From Streptomyces sulfonofaciens (GTDB lineage Bacteria; Actinomycetota; Actinomycetes; Streptomycetales; Streptomycetaceae), in contig NZ_BNCD01000021.1 of assembly GCF_014656295.1 (NCBI RefSeq), forward strand, positions 75,625 to 139,624: a stretch of 64,000 nucleotides of DNA, in the 5' to 3' direction. The notes beneath the pieces were generated by a model. The model was not told where the DNA came from. It made no database searches and saw only the letters and a program-made list of their open reading frames with translations. This document shows, one piece after another, positions 8,467-17,124 of the stretch. The first letter of the stretch is position 1. Each line of letters begins with the position of its first letter. A program made the position numbers and the translations under genes.

Positions 8467-9114
8467 ATGCCTGCCCAGAAGAAGGTGATCCGGGAACTGC
8501 TCGCCGCCGAGGGCCGGACCTTCGCGGCGGACGCGGGCATCCGTCTCGCCAACACCCCGCAGCCGCTGTACCGCACCCTCGTGCTCGCCACTCTGCTCAG
8601 CGCCAGGATCCGCAGCTCGGTGGCGGTCGCGACGGCACGCGCGCTGCACGACGCCGGACTGCGCAGCGCACGCCGGATGGCGGACGCCACCTGGCAGCAG
8701 CGGGTGGACGCGCTCGGCGAGGGGGGTTACCGGCGTTACGACGAGCGCACGGCGACCCAACTGGGCGAGGGCGCCCGGCTGGTGCTGGACGCCTGGGGCG
8801 GCGATCTGCGCAGGCTGCGCGCCGACGCGCACGGCGACGTGGCCGAACTGCGCCAGTTGCTCCAGCGCGTGCCGGGACTCGGCCCGACCGGCGCGGACAT
8901 CTTCCTGCGCGAGGTGCAGGGCGTCTGGCCGGAGGCCGCGCCCTACCTGGACGCCAAGGCGATCCAGGGCGCCCGCCGCCTGGGCCTGCCGGACGAGCCC
9001 GAAGCACTGTCCCGGCTGGACGAGAACCACGAGCCCGCCGCCTTCGCCTCCGCCCTCGTACGGGCCGCCCTGGACAAGAAGGTGGCCGACGAGGCGCTGC
9101 GGCAGGCGGCCTAG
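8467..9114 (+). CDS. HhH-GPD-like DNA repair family protein without an iron-sulfur cluster
   Basis: A 215-residue protein related to endonuclease III. The helix-hairpin-helix reads LLQRVPGLGPTGADIF near residue 140, and an aspartate in PYLDAKAI lies where the catalytic Asp of the superfamily is expected. The lysine that follows the hairpin in bifunctional endonuclease III is replaced by threonine, and there is no C-terminal Cys4 cluster. It may therefore be a monofunctional glycosylase or a non-catalytic relative. ATG at 8467 chosen because GGAGGAGG sits eight bases upstream; a GTG nine bases earlier lies inside that ribosome site. Confidence 0.78.
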   Translation: MPAQKKVIRELLAAEGRTFAADAGIRLANTPQPLYRTLVLATLLSARIRSSVAVATARALHDAGLRSARRMADATWQQRVDALGEGGYRRYDERTATQLGEGARLVLDAWGGDLRRLRADAHGDVAELRQLLQRVPGLGPTGADIFLREVQGVWPEAAPYLDAKAIQGARRLGLPDEPEALSRLDENHEPAAFASALVRAALDKKVADEALRQAA

Positions 9115-9143
9115 CCGTTCCGCCACGGGTCCACCGTCCGCAA

Positions 9144-9175
9144 TCCGCCGTCCGCCGTCCGCCGTCCGCCGTCCG
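9144..9175. repeat. Short 7-bp tandem repeat (unit ccgccgt)
   Basis: Four to five head-to-tail copies of a 7-bp unit directly after the HhH-GPD gene. No function is evident; such runs are prone to length change. Confidence 0.8.
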
Positions 9176-9376
9176 GGGACACCTGCCCGCAGGACGGCGC
9201 CGGGGCGGGGGCAGGCCCGTGCGCGTCACCACGCCCGTGGCCCGCGGTGCGCCCGCTCGGCCGGCCGGGGAGGCGTCACTCCATCGCCGTCCGCCCGGGC
9301 GGCCAGGCCGTACCCCGCCTCCGACCCCGGTCGTTGGGGAAGCAGCACGGGTCCGCCCACTGACAGGGAGCCATCC

Positions 9377-9607
9377 ATGACTGCGGAACTCCCGGGCCCC
9401 TCGGGACCGGCCGGCGGCGCCACCGCCGGTGCCGCCGTGAGCGGCCCCCCGGAGTGCGGGTCCGGCACCGCCCCGGGCAGCCCGGTGGGATGCGCGCGGT
9501 CCGCCGCAGTCGCGGTGTCCCCCACCGTGCCCCGCGCCGCGCTCCCCACCGGCCCGGTCCCTCGGTGCGCGCGCCGGTCGGACCGCGGTGGGCTGACGGC
9601 ACCGTGA
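9377..9607 (+). CDS. Possible small Pro/Ala/Gly-rich protein coupled to the phosphatase gene
   Basis: A 76-codon open frame with an ATG preceded at seven bases by GGGAG. Its TGA stop overlaps the GTG start of the downstream phosphatase (GTGA), the arrangement expected for translational coupling. The product is low-complexity and rich in Pro, Ala and Gly, with three Cys and no recognisable domain. It could be a leader reading frame rather than a functional protein. Confidence 0.35.
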   Translation: MTAELPGPSGPAGGATAGAAVSGPPECGSGTAPGSPVGCARSAAVAVSPTVPRAALPTGPVPRCARRSDRGGLTAP

Positions 9608-10821
9608 CCGTACGGGGACTCCTCCGCCGCCTCGTCCCTCCGGCCGAGGGCCCGGCCGCCACTCCCTGGCCCCGCGTGCAGCCGAAGGCCATGACCCTGA
9701 GAAGGCTGCTGACGGAGCGGTACGGGCCGCTCGGGGTGGCACTGGCCATGATCGCGGTGATCCTGCTCGCCGGATTCCTGCTGCCCACCTCCCAGCACCT
9801 GGCATCGCTCATGGTGACCGTCCCGGCGACCACCGCCGCACTCGCAGGGTCCCGGGTGACCGCCGTCATCGCCGGCCTCTCATGCGGCGGCGCCCTCATC
9901 CTCGACGCCTACGACGGCCTGCTGGACACCTCCATCTTCGCGGTGCACCTGCTGGCGATCCTGCTCGTCTCGGGGTTCGTCATCGGCTTCCGCAGCCTGC
10001 GCGAGCGCAACATCAGGGAGCTGACGGAGGTGCGCACGGTCTCCGAGACGATGCAGCGCATCCTGCTGCGCCCGCTGCCGCCGCGGATGGGTTCCCTGCT
10101 CATCCGCTCGGCGTACCACGCCTCCCATCCGCACGCCCTGATCGGAGGTGACCTCTTTGCGGCGGTGCGGACGGCCGACGGGGCTCGGGTGATGATCGGC
10201 GATGTGAAGGGCAAGGGGCTGCCTGCGGTGGAGGACGCGGCGGCGCTGCTGGGCGCGTTCCGCGGGACCTCGCACAGGACGCTTCCCCTGCGGCAGCTCG
10301 TGGCGGACCTCGAAGCGAATGCGCGGAGCTATTTCTCGGAGGCCGCGATGGTCGACCCGGACGCCGTTGAGCGTTTCATCACCGTGCTGGTGCTGGAGGT
10401 TCCGGAGGGCGCGGGGGAGGTCAGGATGGTCAACTGCGGGCATCCGCCGCCCTATCTCATCAGCCCCCAGGGAGCCGGTGTGGTGCTGCCGCAGCGCCCC
10501 GCTCCCCCGCTCGGCCTGGGCAGCGTCCACGCGGAGGACTACCTCGTCGACACCTTTCCCTTCACCCCCGGATCCACACTGCTGCTGTACACGGACGGCA
10601 CCTACGAGGCCCGCGACGCGGAGGGCCGGTTCTACGACCTGGACACCCGCGTCGCATCGTGGCCGGGCTCGACCCCGGACGAACTGCTGAGCCACGTGCT
10701 GTCGGGCCTGACGGCACACGTCGGCGGCGAGATGGGGCTGGACGACGATGTGGCCATGGTCGCCCTGCAGCCAGGCCCGGCGGGCTCGCCCCGTACGCAG
10801 GGGACGGGGGCCGCACGGTGA
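9604..10821 (+). CDS. Membrane-anchored PP2C-type (SpoIIE) serine phosphatase
   Basis: A 405-residue protein with an N-terminal cytoplasmic stub, three to four membrane helices (about residues 35-140) and a C-terminal SpoIIE/RsbU domain. Metal-binding aspartates lie in GGDLF, GDVKGKG and the terminal LDDDVAMV; NCGHPPPYLI and YTDGTYEARD are family signatures. It should dephosphorylate an anti-sigma antagonist in a partner-switching system, although no such partner is in the window. GTG at 9604 fits coupling to the small upstream frame; an ATG at 9691 that starts MTLRRLL just before the first helix is a credible alternative. Confidence 0.87.
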   Translation: MTVRGLLRRLVPPAEGPAATPWPRVQPKAMTLRRLLTERYGPLGVALAMIAVILLAGFLLPTSQHLASLMVTVPATTAALAGSRVTAVIAGLSCGGALILDAYDGLLDTSIFAVHLLAILLVSGFVIGFRSLRERNIRELTEVRTVSETMQRILLRPLPPRMGSLLIRSAYHASHPHALIGGDLFAAVRTADGARVMIGDVKGKGLPAVEDAAALLGAFRGTSHRTLPLRQLVADLEANARSYFSEAAMVDPDAVERFITVLVLEVPEGAGEVRMVNCGHPPPYLISPQGAGVVLPQRPAPPLGLGSVHAEDYLVDTFPFTPGSTLLLYTDGTYEARDAEGRFYDLDTRVASWPGSTPDELLSHVLSGLTAHVGGEMGLDDDVAMVALQPGPAGSPRTQGTGAAR

Positions 10822-11642
10822 CGCAGGCCCGCCGCAGACCGGGCACGGCTGCGGATGCGGCGTCCGTCCGGCAGACGCGCCGTGGCGCCGGAGCCCGTGC
10901 GTCCGCGCCTTGTACGGCGACGCGCGCCCCTGCGTACCGGTACGCACCCGTGGGCGCGGGTCATGCCACCGCGCCGTCGAACGCCCCGGCGCGGAACCGG
11001 CTCCCGGTCGTGCACGACTCGCGGTCGGCGCTCTCGTCGTGGGCCACGCCGGGTGTCGCGCCGGGAGGGGGCGCTGGTGCGGAAGCCGTGCGGGGCACCG
11101 CCCCCACGACGAGTCGCCGGTCCGTCTTGGAGCGATGCAGGTGGCGGAAGTCGCGGCCCACTCGGGTTCCGCCCCGGACGATGCCCCTCTGCCTTCTGGT
11201 CGATCAGCTCGACGAGCCCGTCACAGCGCGGGACCGAGACCCCGAAACTTTCGACAACGTTGACAATTCCACTACTTGCACTGAGTCCAGCGGGAGCACG
11301 GTCGAGTCCGCGCATCAGCAGCAGGGCCTATGCAATGACCAGGCACGATAGATGACGGAAGATGCATAACAGCAGCCCGCAATTTTTCGAAATCCTGTCG
11401 AAATCGTTGACAGGCCAGATGCTGTCGACCCACTCTTTCGGCATCGACGGACCCCGGTACCCGTCGACCTGGACGAGCAGCGCGAGGGGCCGTGTGGTCG
11501 TCGGCCGCACGGCGAGCCACCCCCGCTTCCGCGTTGCGCGATGCCATATGCGGGTCGGCGGCGTCCTGGCCATCTGACAGGCCGGCTGGGCGACACCAGG
11601 CGACCGGCCCCTGTCCCAACCTTCACGAGAGGAAGCGCACGC
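10822..11642. other. Long non-coding interval upstream of the xylanase gene
   Basis: No gene could be supported in about 820 bases. The right half is unusually AT-rich for this chromosome and carries the CGAAACTTTCG palindrome, a TTTCGAAA palindrome (11385-11392) and two copies of CGTTGACA (from 11258 and 11405), each following GAAA/TTTC motifs. This looks like the control region of the xylanase gene. Confidence 0.5.
11243..11253. promoter_or_regulatory. CGAAACTTTCG palindrome, putative xylanase operator
   Basis: An 11-bp palindrome of the type reported as a conserved repressor-binding element upstream of Streptomyces xylanase genes. It lies 390 bases before the GH11 start codon and seven bases upstream of a TTGACA hexamer. 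A good -10 box was not found, so the promoter itself is not assigned. Confidence 0.55.
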
Positions 11643-12356
11643 ATGAACGAGACCGGACCCACCAACGGTGCCGCAGCTCACAGGATCGGCCGCCGAGGCT
11701 TCCTCGGCGGCGCCGGTGCTCTGACGCTCGGGGCCGCGTCCGGGCTGCTGCTGCCCGGTACGGCCCACGCCTCGGCCGACTACACCATCACCGGCAGCCA
11801 GACCGGCTACGACGGCATGTACTACTCCTTCTGGACCGACGGCGGCGGGTCGGTCTCCATGAACCTCAACGGCAACGGCAGCTACAGCACCCAGTGGAGC
11901 AACTGCGGCAACTTCGTCGCGGGCAAGGGATGGAGCAACGGCGGACGCCGAACGGTCCGCTACAACGGGTACTTCAACCCGTCGGGCAACGGATACGGAG
12001 CCCTCTACGGCTGGACCTCGAACCCGCTGGTGGAGTACTACGTCGTCGACAACTGGGGCAGCTTCCGGCCCACGGGCAGCTTCAAGGGCACCGTCTACAG
12101 CGATGGCGCTACGTACGACATCTACCAGACCACGCGCTACAACGCCCCGTCCGTCGAGGGCACCAGAACCTTCAACCAGTACTGGAGCGTCCGGCAGCAG
12201 AAGCAGTTGAACAGCTCCGGCACCATCACCACCGGCAACCACTTCGACGCCTGGGCCAGCCACGGCATGCCCCTGGGCAACTTCGCCTACTACATGATCC
12301 TCGCCACCGAGGGCTACCAGAGCAGCGGCAGCTCCAACATCACCGTGAGCGGATAA
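11643..12356 (+). CDS. Secreted GH11 endo-1,4-beta-xylanase
   Basis: A 237-residue single-domain GH11 enzyme that hydrolyses internal beta-1,4 bonds of xylan outside the cell. The twin-arginine signal has RRGFLGG at residues 17-23 and a likely cut after AHA-S near 43. The catalytic pair is the nucleophile Glu131 in NPLVEYYVV and the acid/base Glu223 in ILATEGYQ. It ends at the catalytic domain with no carbohydrate-binding module. ATG start with AGAGGAAG upstream. Tat export, the xylanase-type operator upstream and neighbouring cellulose-degrading genes all agree. Confidence 0.96.
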   Translation: MNETGPTNGAAAHRIGRRGFLGGAGALTLGAASGLLLPGTAHASADYTITGSQTGYDGMYYSFWTDGGGSVSMNLNGNGSYSTQWSNCGNFVAGKGWSNGGRRTVRYNGYFNPSGNGYGALYGWTSNPLVEYYVVDNWGSFRPTGSFKGTVYSDGATYDIYQTTRYNAPSVEGTRTFNQYWSVRQQKQLNSSGTITTGNHFDAWASHGMPLGNFAYYMILATEGYQSSGSSNITVSG

Positions 12357-12734
12357 CTCCCGGCCGATCGGAAGGGCGTCCCGACCCGGATCACCGGTCC
12401 AGTTGCTCCGGACGGCAGGTGACCGCCGAGCCCACGGCAACGGCAACGGCCAGTGCCTGGGCGCCGGGCATGTCCACCGCGCGGCGCAGCCGCAAGGACA
12501 TCCACCGCGGCCAGAGCCCCTCCACGGACCGCGTGCCGATCGACTTCGACTGCGCCCAGCACCCCAGCGCACAGCGTCCCGGGCACTACGACGACCCGGA
12601 CCTGCCGGGTGGCGGCCACCACGGCCACCCGGGTGGTGCCGTTGTCGCGTTGGGGGAGGCCGCCCGCAGCCTCTGACGCAGGCCCGCCCGCCGCTGCGGT
12701 CCTGGCAGGGACCGAAGTGAGGGGTGGGCGGCGA

Positions 12735-12950
12735 ACGGGCCGGTTGGCCAGGCCGCAGGAGCGCGGGACCGGCACCCGGGCGAGTAGTGCGGTGAGGCCG
12801 AGCAGCAGTACGCGTCGCCGACACGGATGGTGCGGATGTTCGCGAAGTCCTGCCGGACGACCGCGTGGGAGAACGACGCGGCGGCGGCCGGGAAGCTGTC
12901 GGCCGCCGCCGCGCCGGGTCCGGTGGCGAGGGGCACGGCGGTTGCCGTCA
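12735..12950 (-). pseudogene. Remnant of a GH43 family xylosidase/arabinofuranosidase
   Basis: On the minus strand one frame reads SHAVVRQDFANIRTIRVGDA followed by YCCSASPHYSPG, which matches the start of the GH43 propeller (QDFADxxxIRVGDxYY...STxHYSPG). Just after SPG the homology jumps to another frame, reading VPVPRSCGLANRPV for the expected APVLRSYDLVNWEPV. The rest of the roughly 500-residue enzyme is absent. The gene is thus frameshifted and truncated. It sits next to the intact GH11 xylanase, whose products a GH43 enzyme would process. Confidence 0.62.
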
Positions 12951-13070
12951 CGCGGCCGCAGGCGACCGGGCCAGGACATGTGAGGGCTCTGCTTGGACGG
13001 CGGACCGGAGTGTGGTGAGTGCCCTGCATGCCCTGTCCCGGTGAAGCCGGTCCGGACCGCCCGGAGAGGC

Positions 13071-14024
13071 TCAGCCGAGCACGGCCTCCCACTTGGTGCC
13101 GTTCACGGTGGCATCGGCCGCCAGACGAGCCCGGGCGGTGGTGTCGCCGTACAGGCCCCAGCGCATCCAGTCCACGAAGGTGGCGCGGGTCTGCGGATAG
13201 GTCACGCCGTTGTCCCACACGTAGGAGTCGTGGTTCTGCCCGAGGTGGGTCAGGAACGCCTTCGGCGCGGCAGACTCCGCGTAGGCCTGACGGGCCGAGG
13301 AGTACGCGCAGATGGGGTCCCGGTCACCGTGGATGAACAGCACGTTGGCTCTCACTGCGCCTGTCGGGTTGCCCATGTCCACGCACGCGAACGGGACCGC
13401 GGCCCTGATCCGGGTGTCCGGCCAGGCGGTGAGCAGGCCGTGGGTGGTCATGCCGCCCAGCGAGTGACCGGCCGCACCAACGCCCACCGTGGTGTCCAGG
13501 TGCCCCGCGAACGGGTCGCCGGACGTGGTGTTCAGGGCGAGCGTGTTGGTGATGACCTGGGAGACGTCCTTGGACTGGTTGCCGTTGTAGACGTCCTGGA
13601 TGTTGCCCTCCGTACCGGTGGAGGTGGTGGGGAAGACGGGAGCGGCGACCACGAAGCCGGCCGCGGCCAGCGGCAGGATCTCGGCGAGGTAGACCTCGGG
13701 GTTGCCGCCGAGGCCGTGGCTGAACTCGGCGACCGGAAAGACACCGTCGAAGATCGGGGCGTCCCGGACCGGAGTACCGCCCGGGGCGCCCGTGGCCGAC
13801 GGGTACCAGACACGGGTGGTCAGCCTGCGGCCACCGCGGTTCCAGGCGAACTCCCGCACACCGAGGGCGAACGTCTGGGTCGGCGCCCCCTGCGAATGGG
13901 TCGGCGCCCCCTGCGAAGGGTTTCCGGCGGCGGCTGCGGGGGCTGGACCAGCACCGAGCAACGCGGCGGCACCGACCGCACCGGCCGCGGTCGAACTCAG
14001 GAACGTGCGCCTGCGCAAGGACAT
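13071..14024 (-). CDS. Secreted alpha/beta hydrolase (chlorophyllase/dienelactone-hydrolase-like)
   Basis: A 317-residue secreted esterase-type hydrolase. A signal starts MSLRRRTFLSS and ends near PAPAAAA, with an RRR motif compatible with Tat export. The nucleophile serine lies in GHSLGG, a probable acid in HGDRDPI and the histidine in NHDSYVW. HGLGGNPEVYLAE provides the oxyanion region. ATG at 14024 follows AAGGAG. The mature N-terminus contains SQGAPTHSQGAPT from an exact 21-bp tandem duplication. Substrate unknown; location among xylan and cellulose genes makes a carbohydrate-linked ester plausible but unproven. Confidence 0.85.
   Translation of the reverse strand: MSLRRRTFLSSTAAGAVGAAALLGAGPAPAAAAGNPSQGAPTHSQGAPTQTFALGVREFAWNRGGRRLTTRVWYPSATGAPGGTPVRDAPIFDGVFPVAEFSHGLGGNPEVYLAEILPLAAAGFVVAAPVFPTTSTGTEGNIQDVYNGNQSKDVSQVITNTLALNTTSGDPFAGHLDTTVGVGAAGHSLGGMTTHGLLTAWPDTRIRAAVPFACVDMGNPTGAVRANVLFIHGDRDPICAYSSARQAYAESAAPKAFLTHLGQNHDSYVWDNGVTYPQTRATFVDWMRWGLYGDTTARARLAADATVNGTKWEAVLG
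13876..13917. repeat. Exact 21-bp tandem duplication inside the hydrolase gene
   Basis: Two identical 21-bp copies head to tail, in frame, duplicating seven residues just after the signal peptide. The reading frame is kept. Confidence 0.9.
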
Positions 14025-14654
14025 GGATGGCTCCTTGTGTGAAGGGGGTGGGGTGAGCCTCTTGAGGCACCGGGGTCCGGCCACTTCCGTGGCCCGACAC
14101 GGCGTGCGAAGTCGCCCCCGGTCCTGATTGCTTGTGCCGGGCCGGACCGCCCTCCCGTGCGGCCCGGCCCGCTTCCTGACGATGGTTCGCGGGTGGGGTG
14201 TACGAGGAGGCAGGCCCAGTCGGCGGGGCAGTTGGGGATAGTCACCGCCGGAGTCGGGCTCTCGTCCCTGGCGCGCCGCCGGAGCCACTGGTCCGGAAGT
14301 CCATCGCAGCGGACCGGCTCCCCGGGGTACCGGGTCACCGGGGTCACTGCCGACCGAGTACGTGGGGTCGCCGGTCCGGTGGACGAGGTACCGTCCAGGA
14401 TCCGGCGGGCAGTCGGCCACGGCGGCCATGCGCAGCCGGTGCCTGACGGGCTCCAGGACCCTCTCGGTCTGCGCGCGGCGCAGGCCGGGTGCGGACGAGG
14501 CCGCGAACGACGACGCCCCGCCAGGGGAATCGAGACCCCGCGCCGCGTCGGGTCACTGCGGCGCGAGGCCGGATCGGTGGGCGCCGCGGTGCGGATCCCC
14601 AGACCGGTCCTGCCCCGGCAGGGACACGACGCCCGAAGGCGGAGGGCCACCGGC
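14025..14654. other. Non-coding interval between hydrolase and cellulase genes
   Basis: No gene is supported. A minus-strand frame contains PNCPADWACL, which resembles the cysteine motif of small secreted actinomycete proteins (I36-type), but nothing around it holds together. Confidence 0.4.
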
Positions 14655-14685
14655 CTCGGCGCCGGCGCGGTGCTCCGGCGCCGAG
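14655..14685 (-). terminator. Terminator hairpin of the GH6 cellulase gene
   Basis: A perfect 11-bp stem (CTCGGCGCCGG with CCGGCGCCGAG) and 9-base loop, 17 bases past the cellulase stop. No U-run follows, as is usual in this kind of genome. Confidence 0.7.
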
Positions 14686-14702
14686 ACGACCGACGGGCCA
14701 GG

Positions 14703-15674
14703 TCAGTAGCCGTAGATCATCTTGTAGGCGACCTCCGGCAGGAACTGCCCCGCCGTGGAGCCCGATCCGACGCCGCAGTCACCGTCGGACTCACCCGGCG
14801 TCTTGATCCACAGGAGCATCTCGGCGCCGTCGCCCCCCTCCTTGGTAGGAGTGCCGATCTTGCGGCCCGCAGGGTTGCACCACGCACCGTTGGAGCCGTT
14901 GCCGTTGCGGCTGGTGTCCACGACGAACGGCTTGCTGTAGCCGTGGCGCTGCCTCAGTGCCTGGTTGATGCTGCCGGCGTAGGACGCGTTCTGGGAGGTG
15001 GTGAAGTAGTTCGAGACGTTGAGGGCGAAGCCCCTCGCACGGCTGAGGCCGGCGGCGTCGAGGTGCTCGGCCATGGTCGAGGCATCGGCCCAGCCGGGGT
15101 TGCCCGCGTCGAGGTAGACCCAGGCGTTCGGCGCCTTGGACTGGAACTGCGAGAGGGCGTTGATGATCATGTTCTGGCGCTCGTTGATCTTGTCCTGACT
15201 CATGCAGCCGTAGTCGCCGAGGGAATCGGGCTCGAGTACGACGACGGCAGGACGGCTGCCGATGCCGCCGGCGAAGGCCCCGATCCAGCGGGCGTACTCG
15301 GACGGCGACGCGGCTCCGCCCGAGGACTGCCCACCGCAGGCGTCCCGGCCGTAGATGTTGTAGGCGACGAGGATCGGCAGCTTGTTGGCGGACTCGGCCG
15401 CGCCGGCGAAGGAGCCGGTGGCGGAGCCGATATCACCGCTCCAGGAACCGAACCAGCGGGCAGCGGGGACGTTGGCGATGGAGTTGCGGATCGCGGAGGC
15501 GCGCCCGTCACCGGGATTGGCGGCGGCCCAGGCCGCCGGACTGGAGTTCGGGTCGACATAGAAACCGCTGGTCGCGGTGAGCGGATCGGGTGCCGCCTGC
15601 GCGGACGGTGACGAGGCCAGGAACAGCGGCAGGGCAAGGCAGGCTGCGACTGCCCCGCGTATGAGTTTGCGCAT
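14703..15674 (-). CDS. Secreted GH6 endoglucanase (1,4-beta-cellulase)
   Basis: A 323-residue single-domain GH6 enzyme cleaving beta-1,4-glucan outside the cell. A Sec signal (MRKLIRGAVAACLALPLF) ends at SAQA-AP near residue 27. The catalytic acid is Asp150 in VVVLEPDSL; Asp111 in YGRDACGG is the second conserved aspartate. YLDAGNPGW and WIKTPGESDG complete the family signatures. No cellulose-binding module is attached. ATG start with GAGG upstream. A perfect CebR box lies 130 bases upstream, so cellobiose-type sugars should induce it, and a strong terminator follows. Confidence 0.95.
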   Translation of the reverse strand: MRKLIRGAVAACLALPLFLASSPSAQAAPDPLTATSGFYVDPNSSPAAWAAANPGDGRASAIRNSIANVPAARWFGSWSGDIGSATGSFAGAAESANKLPILVAYNIYGRDACGGQSSGGAASPSEYARWIGAFAGGIGSRPAVVVLEPDSLGDYGCMSQDKINERQNMIINALSQFQSKAPNAWVYLDAGNPGWADASTMAEHLDAAGLSRARGFALNVSNYFTTSQNASYAGSINQALRQRHGYSKPFVVDTSRNGNGSNGAWCNPAGRKIGTPTKEGGDGAEMLLWIKTPGESDGDCGVGSGSTAGQFLPEVAYKMIYGY

Positions 15675-15803
15675 GAACGTACCTCATTCATGGGGATGGA
15701 AGCGCCACGCGGCTTTCGTCCATAGCCCGCGACGCGGGGATGCGACGGCGCCGACTGCGGCACTCGGATACGAGCTGCACGACAACGGCCGCCGAAGGAG
15801 CTG

Positions 15804-15817
15804 TGGGAGCGCTCCCA
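15804..15817. promoter_or_regulatory. CebR operator (TGGGAGCGCTCCCA)
   Basis: A perfect 14-bp palindrome identical to the operator of CebR, the LacI-family repressor of cellulose and cello-oligosaccharide use in streptomycetes. It lies upstream of the minus-strand GH6 cellulase. cebR itself is not in the window. Confidence 0.9.
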
Positions 15818-16021
15818 GTCACTGGCGAGAGCCTGGGGCGCACTCTCGGTATGGTGTGTGTGCCGCTGGACGCTGTCAAGAGGCACCACGCAGACGCTCC
15901 CCCCTTGATAACGAAGAAGAAGCTGAGGTCAGGAAGCCGGAATCGCTCCCGACCGTTCCTCGCGACGCATCTTCGCGACCAGCGAGGAGAAGGGTCCGCA
16001 GGCCACTACGCACGTGCCGCG

Positions 16022-16665
16022 TCGACAGCCCACACCGGCGAGGTGGCCGAGCGTGCCGACGTCCCCCGTTCGGGGCCTCCCGAGTACGGAACGCCCCCCG
16101 CCTCACCCGCGGCGAGCGCGAGGCCGGCCGACGGGCCATCAGGGGACTCGGCCACGTGCCGAACGCGACGGCACGAGCACCGGCACCCCGTCGGCAAGTC
16201 GCGGCCACCCCCGTCGTACCGGGAGGGACACCGCCGATCTTCGCAGACCTGTTCTTCACGACGGTGATCGTCGATGCGTCCACCGGCGGGGAGGAGCCGA
16301 CCCGAACTCACGCCGCGCCTCTCAGCCGCCGCCCGCCGCCGACGGCACGTGGAGAAGCTGCCGCGCGCGCGGAATGTCGGCGCATCATGCTCAGGACGGC
16401 ACGGGAGACGATCCCTTGCTCCGCATCGCCCGGGAGACGGAACGGAGCTGCCGTGGTCCTCCGCGGGCGCTCAACGGATGCCGAGCCACCGTGGTTCGTG
16501 GACGTCGACAACGTCGGCGGCACGCCCCACGCTTCGGTGGCACGCCCCACGCTACGGAGCACCTGCTCGCCCTCGGACGGAGGCGGGTTGCGATGATCCG
16601 CGGGACGCAGGAGGCCCAGGCCGGCCCTGCGCGGCCGCACGCTCGCCCGACGGGATCGGCTCGCT
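16022..16665 (+). pseudogene. Decayed LacI-family transcriptional regulator
   Basis: Homology to a LacI regulator can be followed through several frames on the plus strand. GEVAERADVPRS (16037-16072) matches the helix-turn-helix; after a frame change RAIRGLGHVPNATARA matches the hinge helix region; IFADLFFTTVIV resembles the first strand of the ligand domain; FVDVDNVGGT and then HATEHLLALGRRRVAMIRG match the middle of that domain. The last two pieces are split by a 20-bp tandem duplication; removing one copy restores one frame. The C-terminal third is missing. It is probably the former regulator of the adjacent glycosidase genes. Confidence 0.72.
16519..16558. repeat. 20-bp tandem duplication breaking the LacI reading frame
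   Basis: Two adjacent 20-bp copies, differing at two positions near their ends. Because 20 is not a multiple of three, the duplication shifts the frame between DNVGGTPHA and TEHLLALG. Confidence 0.85.
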
Positions 16666-17124
16666 GATGTGCATGACGACCCTTGCTGTTCAGCGGCATT
16701 GACCGGTGCACACCCTGCGCACCCCTTTCACTGGACATCCCATGTGCCAAGAGAGTTGACGGCGCCCCCCACGAAGACGACCGACAGGGTTTTCCGTAGA
16801 CCCCTTTCGACCTGCCGGTTCAAATCCTCGCCCTACGCACTCTGGACAACATCCAGGTAAGGACGTGTAAATTCATCCATGTCATGGGATGGCTCGTGCG
16901 GCAGGCGCCCCGTGGCCATGCGGTAGCGCTCGACGGGGATGCCCGCGCGGCCGTCAGCCGAGGGAGCGCGCACCCGCGGCCGAGCCGATCGCGGCAACCG
17001 AAGCAGTCGACCCACCGCCGCCCGCATCCGCGGACACCGAACGAAGCCCCGGAGCCCTGCCGCGACACCCGAACGGCGACGGCCGATCGCACCGGCACGG
17101 AAGGGGGCCGTCCGCACGACGGGT

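Noticed and set aside
9144..9175. Possible CRISPR-like array
   Set aside because: The repeats are 7 bp, without spacers. No other region shows regularly spaced 28-37 bp repeats.
12403..12676. Plus-strand frame ending VPIDFDCAQHPSAQRPGHYDDP after the xylanase stop
   Set aside because: It looks more ordered than most shadows but has no ribosome site, no recognisable domain, and overlaps the GH43 remnant on the other strand.
14025..14429. N-terminal extension of the secreted hydrolase frame
   Set aside because: The internal ATG has AAGGAG and starts a clear signal peptide; the upstream residues resemble nothing.
16800..16870. Possible complete tRNA around GGTTCAAATCC
   Set aside because: No acceptor, D or anticodon stem can be drawn; only a T-loop-like string is present. 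Kept only as a junction clue.
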